NCBI GenBank assembly: GCA_963281255.1
Contig: OY725497.1
Coordinates: forward strand, 3,712,968-3,776,967
Source: Aphrocallistes beatrix
Taxonomy: Eukaryota > Porifera > Hexactinellida > Sceptrulophora > Aphrocallistidae
Direction of reading: 5' to 3'
DNA length: 64,000 nucleotides
This document shows positions 27,955-37,747 of the stretch, one piece after another. Under the pieces are notes generated by a model. That model worked only from the letters and a program-made list of their open reading frames with translations. It ran no database searches and was not told the origin of the DNA. Positions within the stretch are counted from its first letter, which is position 1, and each line of letters starts with the position of its first letter. The position numbers were made by a program, and so were the translations under genes.

Positions 27955-28901
27955 TTGAATAGGTTTATGCGAAGCTAGTTACGATTGTTTTAAGATTACT
28001 TCAAATCCCACTCATAAATCAACAGAATGTGAATCAGCTAGTAGCGAGAATAAATATGGTCGTATCTTCTCCAGATTCGATCACAATTGTAGGGAATCGT
28101 ATTTATTCATTTAAGTGCATACTATCAAGTGCTCAGCTCTCCTTTGATTGGCTGAGCCGTTTAGGGATTGTGAGCACATATCTGGTTGACACATACGAAT
28201 TCGAAATGTGGAATTATCCATAAATGCATTACTCCAAAAGGCGAATTGACTTGATTCCATTTACGAGAGCATTCTATATAAGAGCTTGTCATGTGCCATT
28301 TTTCGACACTTTTTTGGTGTCTTCTAATTACTATAATTCATCGCGATCATTGCTCATACTTTCTTATAGTGAGTAAACCATTATCGAATTGCATCGGTGA
28401 GGTCTTGGGTATTCTTTAGTTAGAAACCCATATTTTAACCTTTGGGGGTCCCCGGGCTTTTATTCTTAATTGGTCATCGGTCTCTGTAGAAGTATTCCTA
28501 AATACAAAATTAATTTACTGCAAGCATAATCTAATGAGTCTTGTACGTAGTTGAATGATTTAAAAGTCTCAAGTCGAGAATTTTTGTCCGTCGAATCCCA
28601 AATTATATTTTGACCAATGATAAACTTCTTCATATACATGTACGTGTAATTCAAAATATAGTTACGTCCCAAACTTGTACAAAGGTTTGCAAAATAAAAG
28701 GAGTATATTGTCTCTTGATAGCAACAAGAGAACATCACAAGTAATAGGATAGGATGGTACAAAGATTATCATGAAGGAATTCTATCAGAGATGTGCTGGT
28801 AACTGGATATGAGGCTAATGTTAGGCATTGGGATACTGCATCCGCCAACAGTGGAAAGCTATTAAAATTCAATTCAATCTAATCTCCACAAAAACTAAAA
28901 A
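27955..28901. other. Intergenic, 947 bases
   Basis: Lies between a minus-strand gene and the first Ig-like gene (+), divergent, so it likely holds two promoters. No further feature recognised. Confidence 0.35.
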
Positions 28902-29819
28902 ATGCATCTCAACACAGGTAACAGCTTTCGCATATTTTTCCTAATCATTGGCTCTATTATTTGCAGTTATTCTCAGTCAGTGGACATCTTCATCAGTCCA
29001 AGAGAGATCTACCTTAATGCGAATACCACAGTCACCTGTCAAGTGGTAGTGGATAATTCTACTCTCCTATCGCTGGTCCCCTTCTTCATTATAAACGGCA
29101 CCTACGTACAACATTCGTGTATCGGAGATCCAGATTACCTCCCCCTAACGCAGAGATTCACCCCTCTACCATTCTTCCCAACAACAAACTCCACCCTAGC
29201 TATCAAGCTGTCCTTCATCCCGGTTAACTCGATTGATGATAGGTTGAGTCTAGGATGTGGATTCTACGACCTCGTTACGAATAACTTCTCCATGAGTAAC
29301 ATAACTTCGCTGACAATAAGAACCCCAGTAATAACACAAACCAGCAGCGCGCCTAACAACTCGAACCAAACCATTCCGACAGTAGAAGTTCTCATTCTGC
29401 TGCCTTTCACTCAGACTCAGTCATTCTACATCATTATTGGAACGGTGGGAGGCGTCCTCTTGCTCGTGATAGGTTGCACGATTATATTGATAGTTCTGGT
29501 TGTTGTGATCGTGGCCGTACAGAAGCGAAAGGGACGAAAACCGAAAGAGCCAGTCGTGTTAACAGAAGTACTCCCCGCCTTAGATCCTAGCGCTATCTCA
29601 AATCCCATGTTGCATGTGAAGGAAGATGATGACTTAAGAAATCGAGCAGATTCCGTGAAAACGTATACTGAGACTGAGGCTTCGAGGTACTCAGCTCTTC
29701 CAACCTACTCTATAGCCGTGAATAATCCGCAAGAGAACTTTGCCGATTCAATGGCTGTGACGCATCCGACCTCTTTCTCTTCCATTGAAGTGGACGAGAA
29801 GAAGGAAGACCTTTCTTGA
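28902..29819 (+). CDS. Ig-like single-domain type I membrane receptor, copy A
   Basis: 305 aa, intronless. Signal peptide about 1-26, one Ig-like ectodomain (about 27-140), a Ser/Thr/Asn-rich stalk, a transmembrane helix (about 175-206) and a 100-residue cytoplasmic tail. Cys46 (TVTC) and Cys119 (LGCGFY) match Ig B and F strands; a third Cys73 (HSCIG) is shared with copy B. Several N-glycosylation sequons are present. The tail has Tyr263 in SRYSAL, which fits the ITIM pattern S-x-Y-x-x-L, and a second Tyr nearby (TYSIAV). It shares the ectodomain block LSLVPFFIINGTY...PLTQRFTPL with the next gene. No named family recognised. AATAAA at 29955-29960 is a likely poly(A) signal. Confidence 0.8.
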   Translation: MHLNTGNSFRIFFLIIGSIICSYSQSVDIFISPREIYLNANTTVTCQVVVDNSTLLSLVPFFIINGTYVQHSCIGDPDYLPLTQRFTPLPFFPTTNSTLAIKLSFIPVNSIDDRLSLGCGFYDLVTNNFSMSNITSLTIRTPVITQTSSAPNNSNQTIPTVEVLILLPFTQTQSFYIIIGTVGGVLLLVIGCTIILIVLVVVIVAVQKRKGRKPKEPVVLTEVLPALDPSAISNPMLHVKEDDDLRNRADSVKTYTETEASRYSALPTYSIAVNNPQENFADSMAVTHPTSFSSIEVDEKKEDLS

Positions 29820-30522
29820 ATATATCAGTGCAAGCTCCAACCACATGAGTATTTGTGATTAGATTGGATGGATAGTAGTATCATCATTTGTTTGTTTGTT
29901 TGTTTGTTTATAAAATATATTTATCCGTTATTGTTATTCTATACAGTATTATAAAATAAATTGTAAGATGCTATTGAGTGTCCATAAAGTTAAATATACA
30001 CCGCGTAGAGGTACATAATACGTACGTTCAGTTTATATTTAATCTTCAGAACGATTCAAGTGCAGGGGAGGATTAATATTATTGAGGCTAATGGGGCTGA
30101 AGCATCAGGCCTCATCAGGTTAGTGGCCTCCTAGTGCAGGTGCCAAATAAATGAAAAGGCCTCCAAATACATTTAGTCTCAGGCCTCAAATGACTAGAAA
30201 TAAAAACTATGCACAGACTGCCTGAGTATATTAAAAAGTTTTTTAAAAAATAGAACATAAAAGCAACCAACATCAACCAAATTAAATTTAATTAAATAAT
30301 ATCTGTTGAGCTCATGCATGCTAACTACTTTTTGGAGCTTTTTGTATGATACAACCTAATACTATTATTAGAATAATCATAGTCGGATTAGATGGAAGTA
30401 TAGATATGTAGTCCGAAATATTGCGTGGCTTAAACAGGTTCAAAGTGTAAGTAACGAACGAGCTAGATAAATAGTTGGTTGTTCAAACTATTAAACATTG
30501 ATTCGATTTCACGTCTCTTACA
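29820..30522. other. Spacer between the two Ig-like genes
   Basis: 703 bases with a (TTTG)n run at about 29888-29908, a poly(A) signal and a hAT-like fragment (30063-30196). Confidence 0.4.
30063..30196 (+). mobile_element. Diverged hAT-like element fragment
   Basis: Begins CAGGGGAGGATTAATATTAT and contains GAGGCTAATGGGGCTGAAGC and repeated GGCCTC motifs, resembling the element at 6136. The termini are eroded and no duplication is visible, so boundaries are approximate. Confidence 0.4.
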
Positions 30523-31209
30523 ATGCATTCACGCACAATATGCATCTGCTTTAGCTATATACTATGTCTGGTCTCTCAAGTAAACGCCCAGCAAGTAATT
30601 ATCTCTGTAAATTCAGACACAATCTACCTCGAATCAAACGTAACAGTTACCTGTGGGGTGTCAGTTGATGAAGACACATTCCTGTCACTTGTCCCCTTCT
30701 TCGTCATCAATGGCACTACGATCAAACTGTCCTGCATAGGTAGTTCTGAGTACCAGCCACTCACTCAGAGGTTCTCACCTCTGCAACACATTCCCTCCAG
30801 CCTCGCGACTAGGATATCCCTCGAGCAGGTTAGCATGAGTGATGACGGACTAAGCCTGTCCTGCGCCTTCTACAACCTGAATAATAATAACTATTCCGTC
30901 AGTGAGACTATCAGCCTGAACATTACCAATACGACACAACCCATTGCTATTTCAAGCTCAAGTGTTACAGAAAATTTCTTCATAACGATCAAATTCTACG
31001 TTATAATAGGAGTATGCGCGTGGGTGGTCTCAATGCTGATACTAGTAACTGCGGTCTCTCTCTGCGTGTTAGGCTGCTATATCACCCGCAACAGGAGGCT
31101 AGCATCAATACCGAATCAAGTTCAACCAACAGATAAGTATACGCATATTAAGTCTGAAGACCCAGACGCAGATTCTTCTTGCTCCACTCCGGAGAAAACG
31201 CCCCTCTAA
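30523..31209 (+). CDS. Ig-like single-domain type I membrane receptor, copy B
   Basis: 228 aa, intronless, tandem paralogue of the preceding gene. Signal peptide about 1-22, Ig-like ectodomain (about 23-135), transmembrane helix (about 157-186) and a short 40-residue tail. Cys44 (TVTC), Cys71 (LSCIG) and Cys114 (LSCAFY) align with those of copy A; DDGLSLSCAFY resembles an Ig F strand. The ectodomains align with only short gaps and are roughly half identical, with LSLVPFF-INGT and PLTQRF-PL nearly unchanged, whereas the tails share nothing obvious. The tail keeps one Tyr (DKYTHI) and Ser/Thr-Pro sites. Ligand and function unknown. Confidence 0.8.
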   Translation: MHSRTICICFSYILCLVSQVNAQQVIISVNSDTIYLESNVTVTCGVSVDEDTFLSLVPFFVINGTTIKLSCIGSSEYQPLTQRFSPLQHIPSSLATRISLEQVSMSDDGLSLSCAFYNLNNNNYSVSETISLNITNTTQPIAISSSSVTENFFITIKFYVIIGVCAWVVSMLILVTAVSLCVLGCYITRNRRLASIPNQVQPTDKYTHIKSEDPDADSSCSTPEKTPL

Positions 31210-31780
31210 AATGTTGCAGAAGCACAGTGAACTGACTTGAACTATCCTGCTTGTGTCTGCACTCTAATGGTTGAGTGAGCATGGTGGACTTTATTTGTAT
31301 ATACTTTGTTAAAATATAATTAACATCTCAACTTTGACTTTCACTCTAGCTCCAGAACACAAATCATGTCAGAGATGTGTAAAAATATATCCATAACGCA
31401 TACAAATGATATAACATATCTCATTAAATTGCCACATTGGACTTTTCTAAGTGCTAATATCGGGTTCGACAAAGCATAGGACCAATTTGTAAAAGCGTGC
31501 GTATTAATGTGTGGGTCTTAGAATAATATCCCACAGAAGTATGATACACTCTTACAAGTTTGATTTAGTTCGAATATATTTTGACAAACTTAGATCACTA
31601 GCAACGATTTCGGTGTTTTAATATGTTCTGTAACATATTTAGATCCAGATTACTAGGGTTATGATTTACATCGAGTTTTCGTTTTCTGTGAGATCACTGC
31701 AATGCACCAACGTACGTCTAGGTTTATTGATATAATTAATGTATTAGATCAATGTATATAAAATTTTTAGAGTAAAATAA
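31210..31780. other. Intergenic, 571 bases
   Basis: AT-rich, between copy B and SCO1, same strand. Nothing recognised. Confidence 0.3.
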
Positions 31781-32575
31781 ATGTCCAACTATTGCTACTT
31801 CAGGAGTGTTTCAAATCGTCTGCCTCTCAGATCGATACTTTCAATCAGAGCCATCGGTAAGTATGGAGGAATGGCACTCACTACAAACTCCGAGACTAGT
31901 TCAGAGAAAAGGTCCGGGACTAAATCCAAGTTCAAAGGACCTGTGTCCTGGACTTCTTTGGCTCTAATAACAGGAATAGGCGCGTTTATGTATTACCAAG
32001 CCAAACAAATGCAGAAAGAAAAACAAATAAAAAGAGCTGAACAGGCTTCCAAGGCTATCGGGAAGGCTGCGATTGGAGGACCATTCAGTCTTACGGATCA
32101 GAACGGAGTCCCTAAGTCAGACAAAGATTATTTAGGGAAATGGATCCTCATATATTTTGGGTTCACCTTCTGTCCGGACATCTGTCCAGATGAGCTGGAG
32201 AAGATAGGAGGTGTGATCGACAAACTAAATGGAGTGAAACACCTCCCGCAGCTCTACCCTCTCTTCATTTCTGTAGACCCGATAAGAGACACTCCAGCAA
32301 AAGTGAATGAATATCTCAAAGAATTCCACCCTCATATAGTCGGACTAACCGGGACTCCTGAGCAGGTAGACCAAGTTGCTAAGAACTACCGAGTGTACTA
32401 TAGCCAGTCGAAACCAGATCAAGACAATGACTACCTGGTGGACCATACAATCGTAGCGTACCTTGTCAATCCGAAAGGAGAATTCGTTGACTACTACGGG
32501 AAGAATAAGAAGGTGGGCGAGGTGAGCGCTGGGATTATGAACCACATGTTAGCTTTCGAACACTCGGCCAAGTGA
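31781..32575 (+). CDS. SCO1: SCO1/SCO2 copper chaperone of cytochrome c oxidase
   Basis: 264-aa mitochondrial inner-membrane protein that delivers copper to the CuA site of COX2. A basic, hydroxylated N-terminus fits a mitochondrial presequence. One membrane helix lies at about 56-73 (SWTSLALITGIGAFMYY). The thioredoxin-like domain has the copper ligands Cys131 and Cys135 (CPDIC) and His222 (VDHTIVAYLV), plus FGFTFCPDICPDELEK and FISVDPIRDTPAKV. All three ligands are present, so it should be active. Animals have SCO1 and SCO2 from separate duplications, so the symbol is generic. Intronless. Confidence 0.95.
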   Translation: MSNYCYFRSVSNRLPLRSILSIRAIGKYGGMALTTNSETSSEKRSGTKSKFKGPVSWTSLALITGIGAFMYYQAKQMQKEKQIKRAEQASKAIGKAAIGGPFSLTDQNGVPKSDKDYLGKWILIYFGFTFCPDICPDELEKIGGVIDKLNGVKHLPQLYPLFISVDPIRDTPAKVNEYLKEFHPHIVGLTGTPEQVDQVAKNYRVYYSQSKPDQDNDYLVDHTIVAYLVNPKGEFVDYYGKNKKVGEVSAGIMNHMLAFEHSAK

Positions 32576-32782
32576 ATTAGTTAAATTTTTGTAGAACTGT
32601 CTTATGATTCATAGTTTCTAATTACAATCGTCACTTACTATCTGGTAAGCAGTGTTGGATGCGTAATTATTAATGGTAGAGTTAGGCTGAAACAAAGACA
32701 GGATTTCACACAGGGGCAAGTTCTACTGTATATATTTAGAAGAATCTGAGTATACGTGTATTAGGGACGATTTTGTCAGCTT

Positions 32783-32878
32783 CCAGGGGCTTTGCCCCTG
32801 GACCCCAATGGGAGGGGGGGTTGCAGTGCCCCCTCCTCCTTAACCACAAAATCTTGGCGCCGCGCTACCCACCACTGG
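32783..32878. mobile_element. hAT-like fragment with 19-bp hairpin
   Basis: CCAGGGGC-TTT-GCCCCTGG (32783-32801) is a perfect hairpin followed by GGACCCC; the region ends GCGCTACCCACCACTG, which resembles an inverted CAGTGGTGGGTAG hAT terminus. No left terminus with a duplication was found. Confidence 0.45.
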
Positions 32879-33201
32879 TTATAAGGATATTCATTTTGAG
32901 ATTGATTTGGTGGAGACTGGAGAGTCGGCATATTATTATCTCTCTTTCCATCTCAACACAACTAACTCGGTTGAACTCTGCAACCAAATCATCCGAACGA
33001 ATATTAGTTCGTTTCATATTAAGTGCACATGAATATATAAATTAAAAGAAGGGGTGAGATAAGGGATAAAGTGATAGACCAACTGAATTCCTTACAAAAA
33101 GGCAGTTTGCTAATACCAATCATTAAATGCGTGAATAATTAATAACACAAATAAGAAAGTCAACACATGAATAATTGTACAATTGTATGGAATGGAGGTT
33201 A

Positions 33202-33870
33202 TCATCTGAATAGGAGGAAAATGAAAATGATGAGTCCGATCGCGATGACGCTGCCGAGAACGATCGATTCCTTCTTCCGTTTGAGTTGGATTTTGTTAGC
33301 GACTCTGTTCAACAGTGGGAACTTGTTGGTAATCGAGTCAGTTGTATTAAACACAGTAGAGAGGGCTTTTCTCTGATTAGAGAGATTCTCTTTCGCGTCG
33401 AATGCAATGTTGATAATCTCATCTGCTAGTCTCGTCGTGTGCTTAGCGTGCTCGTTCTCTTTCAAGAGTAGATCTGACTTTGAATTCTGATCATTCACTC
33501 GTTTATAAGACGGGTTGAAGAGTGCCTCTCTCTTCTGCAGTGTCCGAATGTTCTCAGAGGTCTTACTGAATTCCTGCTGATAGTCCTGTAGCACTTCCCT
33601 GTGTCGCTCTGTCGTCTGCAGCATACTGGGCGGGGGGCTGTATTGGCTATTCACATACTCCTGTAAGGTGTTATTCAGCTCTTTCAGCTGGAGCAGTTTC
33701 TGACTCAGCTCCCCACTCAAACTCTGGGACTGGTTGTTGCGCGTAGAACTGTCCGTGCTTACTAGCCGTGCGAAGGAGCTCAGTTTGCTCTCAATATCTC
33801 CCTCACAGCGTCGTATCTGTCTCCTCAGCTCTTCCCACCGTCCGTTGGTCCGCAGGGTAGTCTGTGTCAT
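33202..33870 (-). CDS. GOSR1: GOSR1 (GS28), Golgi Qb-SNARE
   Basis: 222-aa SNARE for ER-Golgi and intra-Golgi fusion. N-terminal TNGRWEELRRQIRRCEGDIE (8-27) is the GS28 family opening, followed by SKLSSFARL. The SNARE helix near 135-190 (LADEIINIAFDAKENLSNQR) carries the zero-layer Gln, and a single C-terminal anchor (about 203-221, IVLGSVIAIGLIIFIFLLF) makes it tail-anchored. Slightly shorter than human GOSR1 (250 aa). Single exon; followed on the same strand upstream by NUP62. Confidence 0.95.
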   Translation of the reverse strand: MTQTTLRTNGRWEELRRQIRRCEGDIESKLSSFARLVSTDSSTRNNQSQSLSGELSQKLLQLKELNNTLQEYVNSQYSPPPSMLQTTERHREVLQDYQQEFSKTSENIRTLQKREALFNPSYKRVNDQNSKSDLLLKENEHAKHTTRLADEIINIAFDAKENLSNQRKALSTVFNTTDSITNKFPLLNRVANKIQLKRKKESIVLGSVIAIGLIIFIFLLFR

Positions 33871-34109
33871 TCCTAATCTTTGAAGTGAAAATTGATAATT
33901 ACAACCAACTCCCTTAAAACGAAGTGATCAGAGACCTAGATATATTTTGGTAAAAACGAGGTATTTTCTATTAATAAAGCTACAATTCCGTTATAACCGA
34001 ATCCTCATAGGAAGTTGCAGTAAACGTATCTCTTTGAAAATAATGAGAAGGGATGATTCATGCCACTACAGACTCTAAAGCTAAACTAATTCATTGTTAG
34101 CGTCACATC

Positions 34110-36236
34110 CTAATTGAATGCAGACTTGAGCTTAATCTCCTGATCCTGCTTCTTCGAGTCCAGTTTCTTGGACAGTTCGTCTACCTTCTGCTGTAGGCTA
34201 TTCGTGTTATCGTCGATGAGGAGGAGAGAATCCATGTGGGCATTCAGAATGCCGGTAATCTGACTGATAGGATTGTTACGGTCGTAGTTGGCGGAGTTGG
34301 CAGTGTTGATTCTCTCCATCACCTCTCTCAGATTCTGCATCATATCCTTCATGCTGGTGTCTATCTTCTCTGCCATACCGTACGTCTTGTTCCTCTCCTG
34401 ATCCGCGTGCTGTGTGGACGCGTGCACCGTTTGATTGTCGAGGAACCCTTCCAGCGGACGCAGCATCTCCTCCAGCTCGGACTGCTGGGTCAGGATGGAG
34501 TCCAGGTCGTGATTGAGGCGATCTTGGTCGCTCTTCGCACGTTCAACCTCGTTGTGCAGCGAGATAATGCTCTCCTCATTCTCCAGCAGCGCCACGTCCC
34601 ACGCGTTGATCTGTCTTGCCTGGCTAACGAACACCTTCTGCTGCTCCCCCAGCTCCAGCACCCACTGGTTGATCACGTCCTCCAGCTGCCGGTACGTGTA
34701 CTTCTTCGCTGGCGTCTGAGTCACGCTACCGGAAGTACTGGCAGATACGATCGGTAAGGAAACTGTTGCTGTTGCTGTTGTTATTTTGTTTGTGATGGAG
34801 CTGGCGGTGGTGGGAGCTACGGTGATCGGCTGATTGTGCTGCGACTGGAGGGTGGGTGGCGGTTGGGGGTTAGGGAGCGGGGCCGTAGGGCCGTAGAGGG
34901 ACTGAGGAGGCCCTGGAGCAGAGCCCGGAGTGGTGGAGGGGGGTGCGGACAAAGAGGGGAGTGCGGTGCTGGGAGAGGAGTGAAGCTGGAATATCGCGGG
35001 TTGTCCTGAAGTCTGAGAAATGACTTGTGCGGTTGTTTGGGGCTGACGCATTGGAATGGTGGACTGAGAGTGTGGTTGAGAAGTCGCGAGCAAGTTCTGT
35101 GTCTGAGGACTGGTGAACTGGCTCAGTGTCTGAGATGCCACAGCAGGTTGTTTCTGAGGAGTAGTGAAGAACTGAGGCTGTTGCGGGGCATTTGAAATCT
35201 GTTGTGTCGTGGTAGATGTCATTCCTAACTGGGACGCATGTCCCATCAGTAACTGATCAGATGGCATAGGCAGTGTCGATTTCTGAGGAGTAGGGGTAGA
35301 GAATAAATTCGAAGCCAACTGTGAAGGCTGAGAAGGTTGAGGGGTTTGAAATAGTTGAGCAGATTGAGCTGTCTCCTTTTGAGGATGAGGGTGAAGCTGT
35401 GGCTGTGGGATGGAAGTAGTTTGCAGTTGTCCCATTCCTTGGGGTTGAGAAGAAGGAAACTGTTGAGGCCCGGCGATAAATCCTTGTTTCGTAGCTGAAT
35501 CTAAGCCCGCAGACTGACTTTGCATAGTGGGGTGAAGAAATGAAGAGGTCCCAGGTCCTTGTGGCAACTGGGCGCTAGTCCCCAGCTGAATCCCTCCCTG
35601 CCCTTGCGAGGGGTTGGCATAGCTCTGAGGTTGTCCGGTAGGTTGGAGGAATAGACCACCCATCATTCCAGTTTTCTGAGCGCCTGGAGCAGAACTTGGC
35701 TGGTTGGAGGCGGGAGCGGGCGTGTTAAGAAACATGCCCCCCATCATCGGTGGGCGTGTTGTAGTGGATTGAAGAGACGGCTGAGGGCCTGTAGGTCTCG
35801 TTTGACCAGAGGGTGGTGGAAATATAGAGGGTGCTCCTTGCCCAATTGTCCCACTCGGATGTCCCGTTCCTCCCAGTAAAGGAGTTGAAGGAAAACCGGG
35901 AGTGAAAAGACCTCCAGGTTGGCCGGGTTTTTGGACGGAGTTGTTTCCAAAAAGAGTGGGTGGTGTTCCTTGTCCGAATACATTAGTCCCTTGCTGTCCT
36001 TGAGGAGTGGGGACAGTAGGGGGAGGATTGTGGCCGAAAAGAGAAGGCGCCATACCGGTACTAGACTGTCCCGGTTGCTGGCCGGATGGAGCTGAAGGAA
36101 GACCAAATCCAGACTGGCCTGGGGTTGCTCCTGGAAATCCCTTTCCAACCCCGCCTCCACCAGCCCCGAAGGTAAAGAGGTTTCCCTGACCCTGACTTCC
36201 TGACCCAAAGTTGAAAGGTTTCGGATTCGTATTCAT
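34110..36236 (-). CDS. NUP62: Nucleoporin p62 (NUP62)
   Basis: 708-aa central-channel nucleoporin. The C-terminal coiled-coil (Nsp1_C; about residues 510-706) matches the family: YTYRQLEDVINQWVLELGEQ, QINAWDVALLENEESI, DSILTQQSELEEMLRPLE, QHADQERNKTY and ILNAHMDSLLLIDDN. It pairs with NUP54 and NUP58. The N-terminal 500 residues are disordered and rich in Gln, Pro, Ser and Thr. Only about six FG dipeptides are seen, all in the first 110 residues (FNFGSG, FTFGAG, SLFG, NVFG, TLFG); human NUP62 is more FG-dense in a shorter protein. Single exon. It is divergent from the REC114-like gene with 347 bases between. Confidence 0.95.
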   Translation of the reverse strand: MNTNPKPFNFGSGSQGQGNLFTFGAGGGGVGKGFPGATPGQSGFGLPSAPSGQQPGQSSTGMAPSLFGHNPPPTVPTPQGQQGTNVFGQGTPPTLFGNNSVQKPGQPGGLFTPGFPSTPLLGGTGHPSGTIGQGAPSIFPPPSGQTRPTGPQPSLQSTTTRPPMMGGMFLNTPAPASNQPSSAPGAQKTGMMGGLFLQPTGQPQSYANPSQGQGGIQLGTSAQLPQGPGTSSFLHPTMQSQSAGLDSATKQGFIAGPQQFPSSQPQGMGQLQTTSIPQPQLHPHPQKETAQSAQLFQTPQPSQPSQLASNLFSTPTPQKSTLPMPSDQLLMGHASQLGMTSTTTQQISNAPQQPQFFTTPQKQPAVASQTLSQFTSPQTQNLLATSQPHSQSTIPMRQPQTTAQVISQTSGQPAIFQLHSSPSTALPSLSAPPSTTPGSAPGPPQSLYGPTAPLPNPQPPPTLQSQHNQPITVAPTTASSITNKITTATATVSLPIVSASTSGSVTQTPAKKYTYRQLEDVINQWVLELGEQQKVFVSQARQINAWDVALLENEESIISLHNEVERAKSDQDRLNHDLDSILTQQSELEEMLRPLEGFLDNQTVHASTQHADQERNKTYGMAEKIDTSMKDMMQNLREVMERINTANSANYDRNNPISQITGILNAHMDSLLLIDDNTNSLQQKVDELSKKLDSKKQDQEIKLKSAFN

Positions 36237-36583
36237 GAGAAGCTAAATAAATTTGCATTAGTCAAGTAAACTCAGCGGTCTTTTCACGTAAAAAGGAAGA
36301 GATGGTATTGTTTAGCAATTTGTAAAGAGTGACAAATATTTTCAAGATTTTAGTATAAAATTAAGCATATTTTTGCGGGATTTGGCGTAATTATCTTAGA
36401 AAATGGTTCTCAAATACGATTTTTGTATTTGTAGTGTACAATAATTTTCTTAGAAAAGTATTCTAATAGTAAATGCTAGATAAGATTAGTCGAGCTATTA
36501 GACAGAAGGAATTGAGTTAGAAAAGAAAATGTAGCAATATTATATATGTAAATTTACGCTATGAAAGTAGGAGAAATCGGAAT
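36237..36583. promoter_or_regulatory. Bidirectional promoter region of NUP62 (-) and REC114-like (+)
   Basis: Two divergent start codons are 347 bases apart, so both 5' UTRs and promoters must lie here. AT-rich with no specific element recognised. Confidence 0.4.
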
Positions 36584-37327
36584 ATGTCGCTAACTCAGAT
36601 ATGGGATATAATCAAGTATGCTCGGTATGTCGAGAATCCCGTACCTGGTGCGAGTCAAGGCAAGGGGGAGTGGAAGAGCTATGAAGAAGTGGAGAAATCC
36701 ATAAAACTGGCCATTCTCCCAGACCACCTGGTACTCTCAGGCACGTCAAATGTTCTCGAGAGCTTCTCGCTAATGGACGCACACACCCATGTGCGAGGGA
36801 TACGTAAGGGGGACAGTTTTCTTATCGTGTACAGGATCGGGACTGGATCGAGGCGCTTTCGCGTGAGATTTCAAAGCTCAGCTGGTAAGAGTGGGTTCTG
36901 CGCTTGTTCTGAATGTCATCAAACGTTAGCGAAATATTTTCCTTGGAAGGATCTAGAGGCAGATAGTGAGTCGAGTACCCAGATTCTGTCCTCACAGCTG
37001 TTCAGCTCTCAGGGAGAGAAGCCTACAGATACAACATTCAGCTCTTCCCAAATGCTACCCCAGGTCAGATCGCAACAATACACGGGTGCGACCGCTCCTC
37101 CAATCGAAGGTTCCCATCCGCTCAGCGACCTCGCCGAGATGCTAACCACACCAGAAGCCTCTTTCTCCAGCTTGTACTCTGGTACGAACTACCCCATCGG
37201 ACTCATCCGGTACTTCATACAGGTGTGTCTCACTGACCCTAGCTTTCCGGGGTTCGTGAAGAAGGTGGAGGAAGAGTTCGAGCATCTAACCGGAAAATCT
37301 GATATTGATGCAACTCAAAACAAATAG
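36584..37327 (+). CDS. REC114: REC114-like meiotic recombination protein
   Basis: 247-aa protein matching animal REC114. The N-terminal PH-like part has LVLSGTSNVLESFSLMDA (compare the LEGFSL motif), then RRFRVRFQSS (family FRVQF) and the Cys-rich GFCACSECHQTLAKYFP (family CCxCxxTLxxY). A low-complexity Ser/Gln-rich middle follows, and the C-terminus LIRYFIQVCLTDPSFPGFVKKVEEEF (split here: LIRYFIQVCLTDP, SFPGFVKKVEEEF) fits the helical region that binds MEI4. REC114 works with MEI4 and IHO1 to promote SPO11 double-strand breaks in meiosis. The family evolves fast, so the motif pattern is the main support. Intronless. Confidence 0.8.
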   Translation: MSLTQIWDIIKYARYVENPVPGASQGKGEWKSYEEVEKSIKLAILPDHLVLSGTSNVLESFSLMDAHTHVRGIRKGDSFLIVYRIGTGSRRFRVRFQSSAGKSGFCACSECHQTLAKYFPWKDLEADSESSTQILSSQLFSSQGEKPTDTTFSSSQMLPQVRSQQYTGATAPPIEGSHPLSDLAEMLTTPEASFSSLYSGTNYPIGLIRYFIQVCLTDPSFPGFVKKVEEEFEHLTGKSDIDATQNK

Positions 37328-37747
37328 ATCTGGAGATTGATCGAAACATTAGTAGGTATATTGATAAGTTTCAAAGAAAAAGATTCTGCATAGTTAGATT
37401 GCAAGTTTATGTTGATCGTTCATCTTGATGTACACGTAGTATAAATATTATATTTACATCTATTAATCAAGAACTTACTCTACGTAATGGACAAAAAACT
37501 GCTTCTAAGTTTCATAATAAATGGTAAACTGCACGAATACTACATGCACATCCTAAATCATGGACGAGGAACTACCAGCCATAGATCCGTAATATAATGA
37601 TCCCACATCCATACGGTTATTTATTTTTGCTTATTTTCTCACTTGATGAAACATTACACACACAGTCAGTATTTATTGTTAAGAATAAATTATAAAAGAT
37701 TTTTGAATCTACAAAAATACTGTAAATTTTTTACCAACATAATATAC
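37328..37747. other. Intergenic, 420 bases
   Basis: Between convergent genes. AT-rich, no feature recognised beyond 3' UTR sequence. Confidence 0.3.

Noticed and set aside
34236..34757. Open frames on the plus strand opposite NUP62
   Set aside because: Shadows of the coiled-coil coding sequence, with His/Leu/Val bias and no homology.
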